A stretch of DNA of 64,000 nucleotides, taken from positions 124,001 to 188,000 of the forward strand of contig MU119219.1 of NCBI GenBank assembly GCA_014904845.1, read 5' to 3'. Positions 1 through 11,794 of the stretch are shown here, piece after piece. The translations under genes were made by a program, and so were the position numbers. Under the pieces are notes generated by a model that saw nothing but the letters and a program-made list of their open reading frames with translations, searched no databases and had not been told where the DNA came from. The stretch's first letter is position 1; each line of letters opens with the position of its first letter. This DNA is from Acephala macrosclerotiorum. Lineage: Eukaryota > Ascomycota > Leotiomycetes > Helotiales > Mollisiaceae.

Positions 1-950
1 CTCTCCATAGAGCTACGACCTAGATTAAGATCTAAAGCATAATGCGGATACGCTGGAGCATCAGTGAAGATTCCCTTGCCTTCGCAACACCCGCCAAACG
101 ATTAATGCTCTGTTACATAATCCCTCCTCAAAAACGCATCTTCTGATTGTAGTGTCCAAGAAAAGAACAAATTGAGCGGCAAGGGAGAATCGGCATACGG
201 TAAAGCAGAGTCAGTTGAGTATTTGCCGTAGTTTAGGAAAGGCTTGAGATTATAAGAGAGAAGATTGCCTATGGCGAGATCTCGCTTAGCACTGCAAACT
301 AAAGGGCAACACCAACAATGATCGCAAAAAAATGGCCTCTCAATCTCATTGGCAAGCTTTCTACTCTCCTAATATTAAAGCGTGGCAGGGTAGCTGATCT
401 ACGTCTGCCGAGCAAATGCCGAGTCTGGGGAATTCTGCCATGTTGTTACCCCACAATCACAAGCTTGGTCGCCCCGCTGTTTAGGGTATGTCCCGAGGAA
501 CGCAACGTTTGATCTCGCAGATCACCACGCTTGAGAATCGGTGAACACCTCACCCGGTAATAATATTCAGGTATTCCCAGTACAATTCGACGGCGCGGTG
601 ACTACTTTCGTACTCGTATTATAAGTATGAAGATTGCCACCAGTAGGATTTGAGGAACAGGAAGGGGCGTCGCCCAATTGCAAGATACCATTCGTTGAGC
701 ACATGTCCAAAGGATCAATAGATATTCGGCATAGGATCTCTTCCGTGTGATGAGATATTGAGGGTAGTGAGGGGTTAAAGAGAGGTGTGCGTGCAAGAAC
801 AGTCTTGCGCGAAGCCGAGGGACATAAGGACTAAGTGTTTCTCCTCCTGTCCTCTGTTGCTGCTTGAGAATTACGATCCTCGCGAGAAAAAATTCCTTTG
901 TTTGAAGCTTCATCAGTTGCTTTACTATTACGTCTCTTCCTCAATTCAAA
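1..950. other. Intergenic, upstream of lipase
   Basis: I see no supportable gene here. Short open frames exist on both strands but lack family motifs. The last 200 bases are presumably the promoter and 5' leader of the lipase gene that starts at 951. Confidence 0.5.
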
Positions 951-2309
951 ATGAGAGTACTTTCGGGAACCATCGGCTGCGCATTGCTGCAATTCGTCTG
1001 CTCGATGGCAGTCCCGGCCAGCCACAACCTCTCTCCGAGAGCCACACCACTCCCACCTACGGAAGACCCCTTCTACGTACCACCATCAGGGCTGGAAGAC
1101 TTGAAACCTGGCACCATTCTCCGTTCCAGGCCCATTGGCGAATTGTCATTCCAAGGAGTTGTTCCTTTCACGGCCAAAGCCTCGTATCAACTTATGTACC
1201 GAACGACAGACAGTCTCGGCAACGCTTCTGCGGCTGTCACCACCATTATCATTCCCGAAAATGCCAATACTTCGAGAGTTCTTTCTTATCAAATCGCTGA
1301 AGACGCAGCTTGGGCAAATTGTGCGCCTTCTTACGTCGTTCAGCTCGGTTCTAATCCTGAGGACTTTGGCTCCAACGGCCTCGAGACCCTCTTCATTATC
1401 GCAGCTCTGGATCAAGGTTGGATTGTGAATCTCCCTGATTACGAAGGTCTTCAATCAGCTTTCACGTCGGGTATACAAGCTGGACAAGCAACGTTGGACT
1501 CCGTTCGTGCCGCTCTAGCATCTGGTAACTTGACCACTATCTCACCCGGAGCGGAGTATCAGATGTGGGGTTACTCAGGAGGATCATTAGCTTCAGAATG
1601 GGCAGCAGAACTCCAGCCTTCCTATGCACCAGAGCTGAATTTCAAGGGCGTTGCACTCGGCGGTCTCGTTCCAAACATCACGTCCGTCTTGCTCACCATC
1701 AACAAGAGTCTCTTCGCGGGTCTCGTTCCTGCTGGAATTCTCGGATTGGCAAGTGCTTATCCAGAGCTGGAGGCCTATATCGATGAACACCTTATCCCTG
1801 CGAATACTTCAACTTTTAAGAAGGTTCTGACGCAATGCACGGCGGAAGATATCATCACTTACGCGGGACAAGACTTGTTCTCATACTTCGACGAGGGGGA
1901 GGAAACGCTCATGGCTGCCATCCCTCAGTCTGTTCTTAGCGCTACAGGACAAATGGGCACACACGGAACGCCACAGATGCCAGTGTTTGCATACAAAGCT
2001 ATTGCGGATGAGATTTCTCCAGTGGCTGACACTGATTCCCTCGTCGCCAAGCTTTGTTCGCAAGGCGCCAATATCCAGTACGTTAGAGATGAACTTGGAG
2101 AGCATGCTAGCGAGGGGATCACTGGCTCGGGTGATGCTTTTGGATTTCTGGTGGATAGGTTTAATGGTGTCTCGATGACTCCAGGATGTACTACGACGAA
2201 TGTCTTGAGTGACATTCTCAGTGGTCCAGGACTTGCATACCTGGGAATAGAGATTGTGGATGCACTTTTGGCTATACTTGAGCTCCCTGTTGGCGATTAC
2301 ATATATTGA
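951..2309 (+). CDS. Secretory lipase (LIP family)
   Basis: Single-exon gene of 452 aa, predicted to be a secreted triacylglycerol lipase of the fungal LIP family (Candida secretory lipase type). The N-terminus is a hydrophobic signal peptide (about residues 1-20, ending in a small-residue site before VPASHN). The nucleophile elbow is GYSGG at residues 207-211 with the candidate catalytic Ser209. The motif LPDYEG near residue 161 is typical of the family, and acidic and histidine residues in the last third (ADEISP, then GEHASEG) are the likely other triad members. Length agrees with the usual 430-470 aa. Several NxT/NxS sites suggest N-glycosylation. No intron is needed, because the frame is open from ATG to stop. 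The next gene downstream is a dead hydrolase on the opposite strand, so there is no sign of a shared operon-like unit. Confidence 0.93.
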   Translation: MRVLSGTIGCALLQFVCSMAVPASHNLSPRATPLPPTEDPFYVPPSGLEDLKPGTILRSRPIGELSFQGVVPFTAKASYQLMYRTTDSLGNASAAVTTIIIPENANTSRVLSYQIAEDAAWANCAPSYVVQLGSNPEDFGSNGLETLFIIAALDQGWIVNLPDYEGLQSAFTSGIQAGQATLDSVRAALASGNLTTISPGAEYQMWGYSGGSLASEWAAELQPSYAPELNFKGVALGGLVPNITSVLLTINKSLFAGLVPAGILGLASAYPELEAYIDEHLIPANTSTFKKVLTQCTAEDIITYAGQDLFSYFDEGEETLMAAIPQSVLSATGQMGTHGTPQMPVFAYKAIADEISPVADTDSLVAKLCSQGANIQYVRDELGEHASEGITGSGDAFGFLVDRFNGVSMTPGCTTTNVLSDILSGPGLAYLGIEIVDALLAILELPVGDYIY

Positions 2310-2403
2310 GACTGTTGGGAAATTGGAAGTCAGTTCGAGAGGTTCTAGTTATTCTACGTGACCGCTTCGAGATGTCGAGTAAAAGCAGGTGTCCCACAAT
2401 ACT

Positions 2404-3239
2404 TCAAAATTTCTCTCCCGCGGCCCTTCTCAAGAAATCTGCAGTCCCGTCTACCTTGCTTAAAAACGGACTGTGCCCACTCTTGGTCCTTTTCGCCGTC
2501 ATCTCTGCCCCCTCTTCCTGGCACTTCTGGGCCATTGCCTCCTGCACGAATGGAGGAATGGTATTATCATCCTCATAGATCAAATAACTCCTTGGGATAG
2601 TTCTCCACGCTACAGTTTTAGTGTCTTCAAACTTGGCCGCAAAAGAATGAGGCAGTGGTTGAGATTCCCAGTGTGTCTGTTTTTCCGGGAGAAGGTCATT
2701 GTAGAAAAGATCCCCAGGGTCTTTGACTTTGACCCAAGGTTCCCATATCCATCAATCTTGGTCCTTTGTCATTTTTCGGGAATATTGCAATCACATGTCC
2801 AAGGAAGATCCAAAGCTGCACTTACCTGCACATCATAAAAGTCCGGCTGCTTTCCCCCAAACGCCTCTATCAAACTAACATTCTCTACAGGGCAGAATGC
2901 ACACAGATAAGCAATCTTGACCACTCCATTCTTCTTCCTTGCCTGTTCTCATTCTTTCCTTCCTAGCCCCTCTATTCCTCCACCAACAACAAGGCCACTC
3001 CAACTATGTCCCACGACAACGACATCCTCTCCTTGATCGATGCATGTTCTCGCCACTTGGCAGAGTGCGTTGGGATCTGGCTGCAAAGAGGCAACAGCTT
3101 CGCGTTAGTCTGTTGCTTGTAGTGGGAGAGCGTGGCATTTATAGCCATAGGTGCTGAGTTTGGCTATGAGAGAATCAAACACAGTGGGTGGATGCTTGAC
3201 TCCTAGGAGGAGAATGAAGGTCGGTCTAGAAGAGGTCAT
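2404..3239 (-). pseudogene. Alpha/beta hydrolase pseudogene (three nonsense codons)
   Basis: Reading the minus strand from the ATG at 3239 gives a two-exon alpha/beta-hydrolase-fold protein of about 257 codons. Exon 1 is 2826-3239, then a GT..AG intron at 2764-2825, then exon 2 at 2404-2763. Visible motifs are an N-terminal strand segment PTFILLLGVKHPP, the nucleophile elbow GHSWSG after DVVVV, a middle part KDPGDLFYNDLLPE, and a C-terminal SGHSPFLS with the likely catalytic His. The frame is stopped three times: TAA at codon 45 (3105-3107), TGA at codon 97 (2949-2951) and TGA at codon 142 (2752-2754). Each could come from CAA or CGA by a single C-to-T change, so RIP or simple decay is likely. 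Otherwise the frame is open, so loss seems recent. The family has many unspecific hydrolases, so no substrate can be named. Confidence 0.75.
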
Positions 3240-3797
3240 TTTTATGATTATTTTTAAATCGAAGATGAAGGTGCTGTAATAGAAATTCAAGACGACTGAA
3301 GCGTCTAGGTCCCCGTTGTTATGAGGTAGTGAAGAGCTGCTGCGCTAGTGCTGATACATAATCTTGATGATAGTTGCTGCCAAAAACGGGGAGGATGATG
3401 TTTGACGTTAGATTTGGCACGAATTAGGCCTACTACTTCTACATCCAAGACTTCTCACGCTTAACTAAACAAAGTAAAGAAAAGCAGGATGCACGTAAGC
3501 CAATATAATATTAAGTGTCTTAAATGATGTCTGTGAAAGCGTCTGATACAAAGGCGGGACGCCGAAAGTACTAGGGTAGAGCGGGGCGGAATTAAAGTAA
3601 CGCTACTGTAGTTGCATAGTATCGCGTCGTCACATCATCCCTAACTTCTTCCCTTCTCTTCACAATCTTCCACGTACTCGACTGCAGCAGCTTCGGCCAG
3701 CTGCCAACATGCGCGAATGCTCATGTAATTGTGGTTGATCTGTACTCTACGACACTCATAAGCCGTATTCCTTTTTCCAACCTATTGCATTGCCGGA
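3240..3797. other. Intergenic
   Basis: No gene seen. It lies between the 5' ends of two broken genes that point away from each other, so it probably held their promoters. Confidence 0.45.
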
Positions 3798-4777
3798 ATG
3801 ACACCAGTACCGCCGCCGAGGAGTAAATATCGTCTGGAAAGACTACGCCTTGAGGTCATACAAACGGTAATGTGCGCGATTCCAGGCGCACAGTATCCAA
3901 GATCTATGGTGCTCCCATGCTTCTTCTACGACGCATACCTTGTGCCCAGAGGTCTATGTAGCTCAACACTTCAAAACTCGCAAACAGCCCCCTAAAGCTT
4001 AGACGCTGCCAGACCACGGATCTAAATACCTCACTCGAGACAAAAACGGGAACCCCTACCAGTTTTGGACTCTTAAAAACGTGATTTCGATAAGCTTCAT
4101 GCTCATGTCAAATTTTTCGCGGAGGGCTTTGCTTCAGAAACTCTAGCTAGTTGGCCTTCTGAGCAAAGCGACGGCATAGCATCGCCAACCCAGATGGAAA
4201 GGGGTCGTATCGAACGAGCTTTCTACATATTTGAGACGTATTGCAAGCCCTTCCCACTATGGACTCGCAAATTCAATTTGGATGGACAGCAAGAAACTTT
4301 TTTTTTCCAACTATTCGCCATGGGAGAACGAGCAATTAGTATGTATTCATGACTATCTCTTCCTAGTTGTAACGCCAGGTAAGGTAAAACTGTAGGTGTT
4401 GCAGTTTCTCACAGCTAGTTGCACATGTGATAGCATCCGACGTGATGTTGGAACACGATGTTATGTTTTGTTATGAGCGGATAGAATGCGCAGATACGGA
4501 CGACTACGACAGCATTCAATGGGTTTACGTGATGTGGGATCATGCTCGACTTGACGAAATGAGTTTCTTCCGGACGCCTTGGTGGCAACTTCCACGGCCT
4601 GTACGACTAGATCTTACCGATGAAGAACTAAGACGCCGTAAACAGTTGGGCGAGTTGCTGGAGCGTAGATACAAAATGCGACTGGAAGGTGGGTGTAGCT
4701 GGCGGAGTTTCGAAGATGAGAGTAAAGTAATTTGGCCAACCCATACGAGAGGGGGCAGGACTCAGAGGAGAGCCTAG
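3798..4777 (+). pseudogene. F-box-like hypothetical protein, decayed
   Basis: A chain of frames on the plus strand looks like a broken fungal F-box-type hypothetical protein. It begins MTPVPPPRSKYRLERL with a leucine-rich start (LRLEVIQTVMCAIP). It continues near 4192 as RIERAFYIFETYCKPF, a string I recognise from fungal F-box-like proteins, then SPWENEQLVCIHDYL in another frame, then a 116-codon open frame at 4427-4777 that includes MWDHARLDEM and WWQLPRP. The frame changes at a run of T near 4300, and there is no single open path. Function is unknown even in intact relatives. The 4427-4777 part could also be read as a short separate gene, but it lacks an ATG at its first codon, so I prefer a pseudogene. 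Confidence 0.4.
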
Positions 4778-5007
4778 CAGAAAGAGCTGGAGTATCGAAG
4801 ATAAGAGCAAGATTTTTGGCCACCTGGTCGTGTCCCAAAGGCGAGCGTCTAATAAATGCGTGAATGAAGGCGAGATCCCTCAAAAAACAGAAGGATCTGG
4901 TCTCGGCATTGAAAGACCAAAGTCGACAAACCTCGAACACGAAGCGAAAAGACCGAGAACTGGTTTTCTTTGGTTCGAGCAACTTGCATTCGACTCACTG
5001 ATATTAT

Positions 5008-8000
5008 TCACCAGACTTCCCTCCAAGCCTTTAGCAGCCTCTCAACGTAATCTCCCTCAACCACCTTCTCTATATGTCTAAGCGCCTGACTCCTACTCTC
5101 AGCGCCTTTCGTCTCAAATTTTACCTCTCTTTCATCTCTACCTGTACCCTGCGCCTCCCAGAACCCAAGCAATTTCCTACTCGGATTTTTTTCGACATCC
5201 ACCTCACTGTCCTTCAACCTCCGCAACCACTCCTCCCTCTTTACAACCTCGAAATCCAACCCCGCCTCTTTCAACTTCAGCAAAAAGTCTTCTTTCCAAT
5301 CGAACGGCTTTGGAGAAACCAAATTATACACCAACTGCTCTTTCTCACTCTCAACCCCATCCAGGCCTGCAAGCTCAAGCACCGATCTCGACAAGGTCCC
5401 CAAATCAATCCAAGAACACCTGCCCTCGCTCCCTGGCTTATCTGGCAGTGCTCCAGTAACAAGCGCGCTCCGAACCATCAATGGAATCATCTCGTTCGGA
5501 TTCCAAAGCATACTCCCCTCTCCTTTCGCCGTTGACGGAACGATCTGTCCAATTCTGAGAATCGTCGCATCTGCGCCGAAATTCTGTGATGCGGCTTCGA
5601 GCATTCGTTCGGCGATTAATTTAGAGCGCGCGTAGCCAGTTGGCGATGCATAGGTCAGGTCGGGGATTGGAAATTCGGCGACGGATACGTTGGAGCCAGG
5701 AGTTGCGATCGCCGTTCCAACTGAGGAGCAGAAAATGAATTTTGCTGGCTTATCGAACGGCGAGGCGAGAGAAAGGTTCACGAGATTTCTCAGTAATTCG
5801 AGTTGTGGCATAAAACTCGAGACTGGAAGAGCGAAATTGACAGTCCATGCGCAGTGGATGATGTGCGTTATCTGTTTTGAAAATTGAGGTGGGAGTTCGA
5901 GATCTGGTTTGGAGAGATCGGCTGATATAGGAAGAACCTTTGGTGAAGAAGAAAGAGTACCAAAGCCGTGGTGTTTGAGAGCGGACTGGAGGCGTTGCAT
6001 TGGTGATTCGTCTTGCGTCCGAACTGGGCAGATGATCTTTGATACGTTGGGTAAGGAGACGAGTTGGGAAAGGGTGTGGGAACCTAGTGAGCCCGTCGCT
6101 CCCGTCAAAAGCTTGGATGAAATTGGCATCGGCATACGCTCATCGGATTCCTGGTGGGACTTACTACTACGGACCTCTCTGCCTTCTTGCCATCTAAGAC
6201 CGTCCTCTTCTCAAAAACGGAGAATTTCTTAATCAGCTCCTTCATCTCATCAATCTGGTCCTTCTCACCACCCGCAGCTTTGCCAGTCCTCAACTCGAGC
6301 AACGCGTTCGCGAGTCCTGCTACATTCCTCGAATCATAAACGACCATACTCGGACATTTTGCAGCATTACCACCCAGATCTAGACTCTTGATTATGAGCG
6401 TACGCATCTGGATCGCTTTCAAACTATCAACACCTGCAGAAAATAAGTCCACCTCCTTGCTCTCCAATTCAATACCGATCTCTTTGAACCGCTCGACTAT
6501 CCAGGTCTCCAATCCAGGAAGGCCAAGCATGAGGCTTCCTTCTTGAGAGCTTTCGAGTCGGATATAGACTTGGTCGATGACATCCTTGAAATCTCGATAG
6601 ACCGCTGCTCTCTTGATACTCGACTTATCCGTGATCGGACATTCGACTTCCTCGCCAAGTACCACGACCATATCGCGAGAAATTTGGGAGAAACCCTCAG
6701 CTTTCGAATTCGCATCCTCTATCGTTTTCCAAACGGCGTCGAGGAATTGGTTATGGCTTAGGCCCCTATTTTGTCTCTAGTTAGCAAATCCACCTTTCCA
6801 CTCCCCAATCTCACTGCAGAGGAAAGGAGACAGAGCTCAAATTTACCTCGCGTTCCCCCCTCTAAACAATAACAAACCAGGCACACTCCTGTCAACACCA
6901 AAAACTACCGCCTCCCTCACGTACGGATGCTGCGTAATCCTCCCTTCAATCGCCAACGGCAACACCTTCTCCCCGTTCAAGAGCGTAATTCTGTCATCCA
7001 GTCTCCCAATCGGTTTCCAGGCATTCTTGATATCTGGATGTGGGATAAATAGATCACTCGTATGATAGGAATTTGGAGGATCGTTAGAGTTGCTTGTCAT
7101 CTTCCCAACATAGCCATCGAGGACGATACATTCATGCACAACTTGATGAGGTGGGAGTGATGGCGATTGGAAAGGCAGAGGGCGCATGAGGATGTAAGGT
7201 GCGATGTGGGGTGGTGGGCGGAGGTAGTTCCATGCGTTGTCTCCCGGAGGTCGGTTTAATGATGTGAGGATCAAAGCCACTTCTGTCCTGTACGCTCGAC
7301 ATGTCAGCTTCACTTCCACAGCCAAGATTGGAAGAGAAAAGCATGAAGACTCACGCCCCAAAAACAGTCCCAAACTTAATCCCCTCACCTACCAAAAGAT
7401 CCCCAAGCTCATCCGGCGTTCTACTCCCACTACAACTAACCAACTTACACCCTTTCAACACTTTGACACCCTCCCCCTTAGCACCACCCTCACACAACAA
7501 TTTCAACACGTACGGCACCGTCCAAACAACTTGCGCAACCTGCCCGTCCAAAAATGTACCCTTGATAGCTTTCGTAACAGTCTCGTTCGTTTGCGGAACG
7601 AGTCCATTGAAGAGGAAGATACATTTCCTCACAAAAATAGCTTGAATGAAAGATATGAAGCCGTGAGCATGGAATAAAGGTACGGATTGGAAAGCCGTAA
7701 GTTTCTGTGCTGTTCGAAAGGTGGCAAAGAGACGAGCGTTGCGGTAGTTGATTGGTTTTGGCATTCCAGTGGAGCCGGAGGAGTGCATGTATATTAGAAC
7801 CCTCTTTTTCTCTTCTTCGCCATCTATCCCTTTCCTCTCGAAGTACGGGGTAAGAGATGAGTTTGGGGTATCGTATTGTGAACGTTCAAGGATGGGAATG
7901 AGTTTCAGTGGTGTTTGGAGGGAGGCGGATGTGGAGGTGGCGAGGGACAGGTATTGTGGTGCGTAGAGGAGGTGGGTAGTGTTTACGTTTGAGAGGAGGG

Positions 8001-8452
8001 AGACGCAGGCATTGACAGGGAGCCGAGGAGAGAGGATGAATGTTGTGTAGCCCAGACGACCGAGGGCGAAGATTGTGATGATGTAGGAGAAGGTTGAGGG
8101 GCCGTGGATTGCGGCTACTGTGTCTGTATACTGGCTTATTTGTCAGTCTCAATTCAACAAGTCATACCTCCCAAGCGGGAAAATGGTTGAATAAAAGAGA
8201 AAAGGTTGAAGGACGCACCACAGGCTCAACGCCCATCGCAATCAAGGCCTTCACAGCTCCATCCACGAGTCTATTGAGCTTCTTCCCGGTAAAGAATTCA
8301 TAGTCATCAACTCCATCTTTCGTCTTCGGGTAGGCGATCAAAGGCGCTTGGTCCGGATCTTCTGCACGCTCGCGGATTACATCGTCGAATGTGTACAACA
8401 TCTTCTCTTCCACTTTAGGGCGCAGCGCTGGCTGCTGGCCAATGTCTCCCAT
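5008..8452 (-). CDS. NRPS-like adenylation-carrier-reductase enzyme (A-T-R)
   Basis: Five exons (8219-8452, 7355-8130, 6847-7287, 6165-6765, 5008-6111) join to a 1,051-aa protein; all four introns are GT..AG and keep frame (88, 67, 81 and 53 nt). An adenylation domain fills about residues 1-500: HSSGSTGMPKPI at 194-205, FGATE at 335-339, GRLDDR at 431-436. A carrier domain follows with the phosphopantetheine Ser598 in AGVDSLK. The C-terminal thioester-reductase domain has the Rossmann motif LLTGATGSLGSH at 685-696 and the catalytic YxxxK at 844-848 (YARSK). Such enzymes activate a carboxylic acid with ATP, hold it on the carrier arm and release it reductively with NADPH as an aldehyde or alcohol. 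There is no condensation domain, so it is a reductase, not a peptide synthetase. The substrate cannot be read from the sequence. An MFS transporter gene lies upstream on the same strand. Confidence 0.93.
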
Positions 8453-10052
8453 CCTTTTCTGGGTCGTAAACTCGCTCAGTCGTGTCTTCTCCTTTCACTT
8501 GAATGCCCCTTTCGTAAATTGCGAATTCACAAGCTCGTTCCTTCCAATTTTCCAAATACACAACTTCAATCCACTTGCTCCTTCCTCAAGTCGTTCTTGG
8601 GTCTCAGGCTTCTTCAATGCAACCTCACAAAATGAGAAAAAACCTCAAAAGAAGCTTCGCCGAAATGAAACTTTCAAATCCTCACCTTGGCGCCAAATCT
8701 TCAAGCTTCCTCTCTGCATACGCGTGAAAGACGAAGTTATCGACACTTTCACCCCACTTCACTTCAAAACTACCCAAAACGGAGGCATTTCCTTCCCTGC
8801 ATGAAATATCGTCGTCGTCCTAAGCTAAGACACTAAGAATGCGCCTAGGAAGCTTGCTTCCTTCCGCCGTCGCTCCCGAGACTTCTTCAGGGATTGAAAC
8901 AAGGGTTTAGGGGGGCGGGCCGGAGGGATCAGGATCCTTGTTGGCATCTTTCGGCGGCATGGATGGTGCAAGCGAGGACCCTTGAGGGTTCATATGTGGC
9001 AAGGATGGGGTGGATCAGGAAGGTGGGACAACGCATGACAAAATAGTGGAGAAGGATTTTGGATGAGGTCTGGACTTGGGCCAGGTGTTTGGAGACGGTT
9101 CGAGAAGGAGAGAGGAATAGGATTTTGTGGCGTTGATGATTTTGATAAGGGAGGAACAAACGGGTATCGTGAGATTTCACGACTTCCGTTTTGGGACCAC
9201 GAGAGACGGCGAGGATGGATTTAGAATGGACGACTCGGACGAGGAAGAGAAGGGAAGCAGGTACCCGGAATGGTCTGATATCGTGAAAACTGAAATTTTC
9301 TAGAGAACAAGGTGGCCCGATTAAGACGCGTTTTTTACTTGAGATAAACTAGGATAACGTTCGTCTGCCGATAGGGAGCGTTTCTTGAGGAAGTTGTGGA
9401 ATGCAAGTAGAGATCGAAGGGTTCATCGACGCTGCCAAGTAAACAGCTCCAAACGAAGGACGCAACATATATGAAGATAAATGGTCGATCGGTATCCCGA
9501 TATACTTGATGGGAGCAGTTCCGGATTCGCAATCGAGCCGAACTTCTAGAATGAGCATTCGTTGGGAGCGACGATTCTGGGTGAAGTTCAGGCTGATATC
9601 GAGAACCTATCCTTTGGTTTGAAGTCGTATCGTGAAACTCATGTCGTGTGATCTCAATGTAGCTTCATGATTTTCATATAGGTTTAGTTTAGCTACCGTT
9701 AGTCTGTTTTTTTCGCGATGATCTGCCTTCGTGGAAGATTGTTGATCGATCGAGGTGTTTGTGGGTTCATCCTAGGAACACTGATCTGGAGAAATCTAAA
9801 AGCTGAGATGAAGCCTGGACAGCTTTCACATAAACTTAGCAGAGCATACATAGCGAACGGCAGCTAGTTCCCACCCATGGCTTACAGGTTCCAAGTCTCA
9901 GGAATCTAGACATTCGAAGCGAAAGCAGGAGGAAATTTGGCGCGTATGGGATAAAATTACCAACAAATATACGGTACTGGAAGGCGATCTACATTGCTAT
10001 TACGTGCAAGTAAGCTATTGCCCATGAAAACAAACGCACCCATTTTATCCGT
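8453..10052. other. Intergenic between A-T-R enzyme and MFS transporter
   Basis: About 1.6 kb with no recognisable gene. The part next to 8453 is the presumed promoter of the A-T-R enzyme. Open frames around 8391-8804 and 8929-9180 show no family motif. Confidence 0.45.
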
Positions 10053-11794
10053 TCAGCTGTCCACAGACTTCGCAGTCTCAACGACCTTCTCCCCTTCCTC
10101 AGTGTCGTTGAGTCCACCAACAGTCCACTCTCTGATTTGGTGTCCCTTCCACATAAGTAGAACAACGAACCCAAAAGAAAAGACGTCGAAGAAAGCCATC
10201 ATTCCATACGTCCATCCCACATTGACAGCAGCAATCCACTGGTTAATGTAGAACGCGACTGAGAGTCCAAAGAGGAGTCTCAAGCAATTGCCAGTAATAC
10301 TGGCTTCTGCCGGGTGTTTGACGAAAGACTCGCAGATATAGTTCACCGTGATAGGTATCATGCTCAAGCTTCCAAACGTGACAAAGACTTGTCCAACCGC
10401 AATGACCACCCAGCTCAAATGATACTCTAGTGCTGCTCCGAAGATGCCCAGACCGATCGGGTTGAAGATCAAAGCCGGGATCCAGAGAGCATGCAAACGG
10501 TATTCTGGTTTCCAGATTCCACCATTTCGGGCACAGATGTAGAGGGGAAGGCGATCTGAGACAAAGTGGCCGTAGGCGAGAGCGATCAAGATGCCGATCC
10601 AATGGCAGAAGGAGAAGTAGGCATTTTGGATGGTGGTGAAGCCGTATCCGCCAATCTTTTCGGGCTTTTGGAGGAAGGTGGGTGTCACGGCGTTCATGGC
10701 TGCAGACGAAATTAGCAAATCATACTTAGGCTGAACGACCAACGAGAGGACAGAAGCTTACCGATATAGAAACCGAAACTGATCAGAGTGAAGACACTCA
10801 TGATCAAGATGACAGGCGAAACAAGAACCTTGAAGGGGATTGCAGCCGTCTTGCCAGTCTGAGCCCATGTTGACTTCGGTGTAACCTTGTTTCCTGGAAA
10901 GAAAGTCGCAATTCTGTTGGCAAAGAATCCCGTTGGTGCAGCAGGATTAAGTGCTCCCTCCTCGCGGACCCACGAAGTCTCATGCATGAACAAGAAGCAC
11001 ATGATGATAGCAATACCCAGCAGACCAACAGTCCACCAGAACTCAAGAGTCCATGACCTGTTGGCGGAGACGAATGCGGACAGAGTTGGACCAGCAACAC
11101 TTCCAAAGTTCAAGCACCAATGGAAAGCTGTGAAAGCACGACCTCTTTGGTGCAGGAAAAAGAGGTCAACCAAGATTCGTGGACCGAGGACACCAGTAAC
11201 ACCTCCGAAGAACCCGGAGAAGAATCGAGAGACGATGAAGCCGTTGAATTGGTCTCGGCTGGTCATCTCAGCTGCCCAGATCTGGGTGAGAAGACAAGCG
11301 ATCAGTGTCCAGAAGATTGTTGAGCTGCGACCAAGTTTAAAGGACATTGGGGCGAAGAAGAAACCTCCAGTCGCCAGGCCAGCCGAGCTAGCTGAGTTCT
11401 ATCATTGTGTGAGTACTCGCCAATGAGTCGCCGAATAGGAGAACATACTTGCCATGCGATATGAACAGTTTCTGTCTTATAGAGGGCAGCTTGTGACGTA
11501 ACATTGAGTTGACCAGCGAGAGGTGCGGTGAAGCCCGCGAAGACGGCAAAGCAGAGTACAGCAACTATACCGACCTTCCTGCTCATCGGCCAGTTCTTTG
11601 CGTGAGTTAGCCTTGCACTGATACGTGAGCTGAGATGGTTGACTCACGAGAGGATCGCGAGGGTCATCACTTGGTTGTGGGATGAGGACGACACCTTCAT
11701 TAGAGTGCTTGGCATCAGGAGTGCTGGGCATTGGGGAATGATCCATTGCCTCTTCAACAATAGGCGAAGGGAGAGCTGGCTTGACTTCCTCCAT
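10053..11794 (-). CDS. MFS transporter (DHA1-like)
   Basis: Four exons (11648-11794, 11449-11595, 10762-11398, 10053-10699) give 525 aa. The introns are 52, 50 and 62 nt with normal GT..AG ends. The start is the ATG at 11794; a longer open frame upstream has only a GTG. The N-terminal tail is cytosolic and Pro/Ser-rich and ends in DDPRDPLNWP, the usual signature just before the first membrane helix of fungal drug/H+ antiporters. Hydrophobic segments follow through GIVAVLCFAVFAGF, VGLLGIAIIMCFLF, GYGFTTIQNAYFSF and FFDVFSFGFVVLLMW, about twelve in all. The loop HQRGRAFTAFHW fits the MFS mid-region. The length is normal. The substrate is unknown. It sits upstream of the A-T-R enzyme on the same strand and could export its product, which is inference from position only. 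Confidence 0.88.

Noticed and set aside
5074..7677. Long plus-strand frames opposite the A-T-R enzyme
   Set aside because: They mirror the codon structure of the real minus-strand gene and lack motifs or proper starts.
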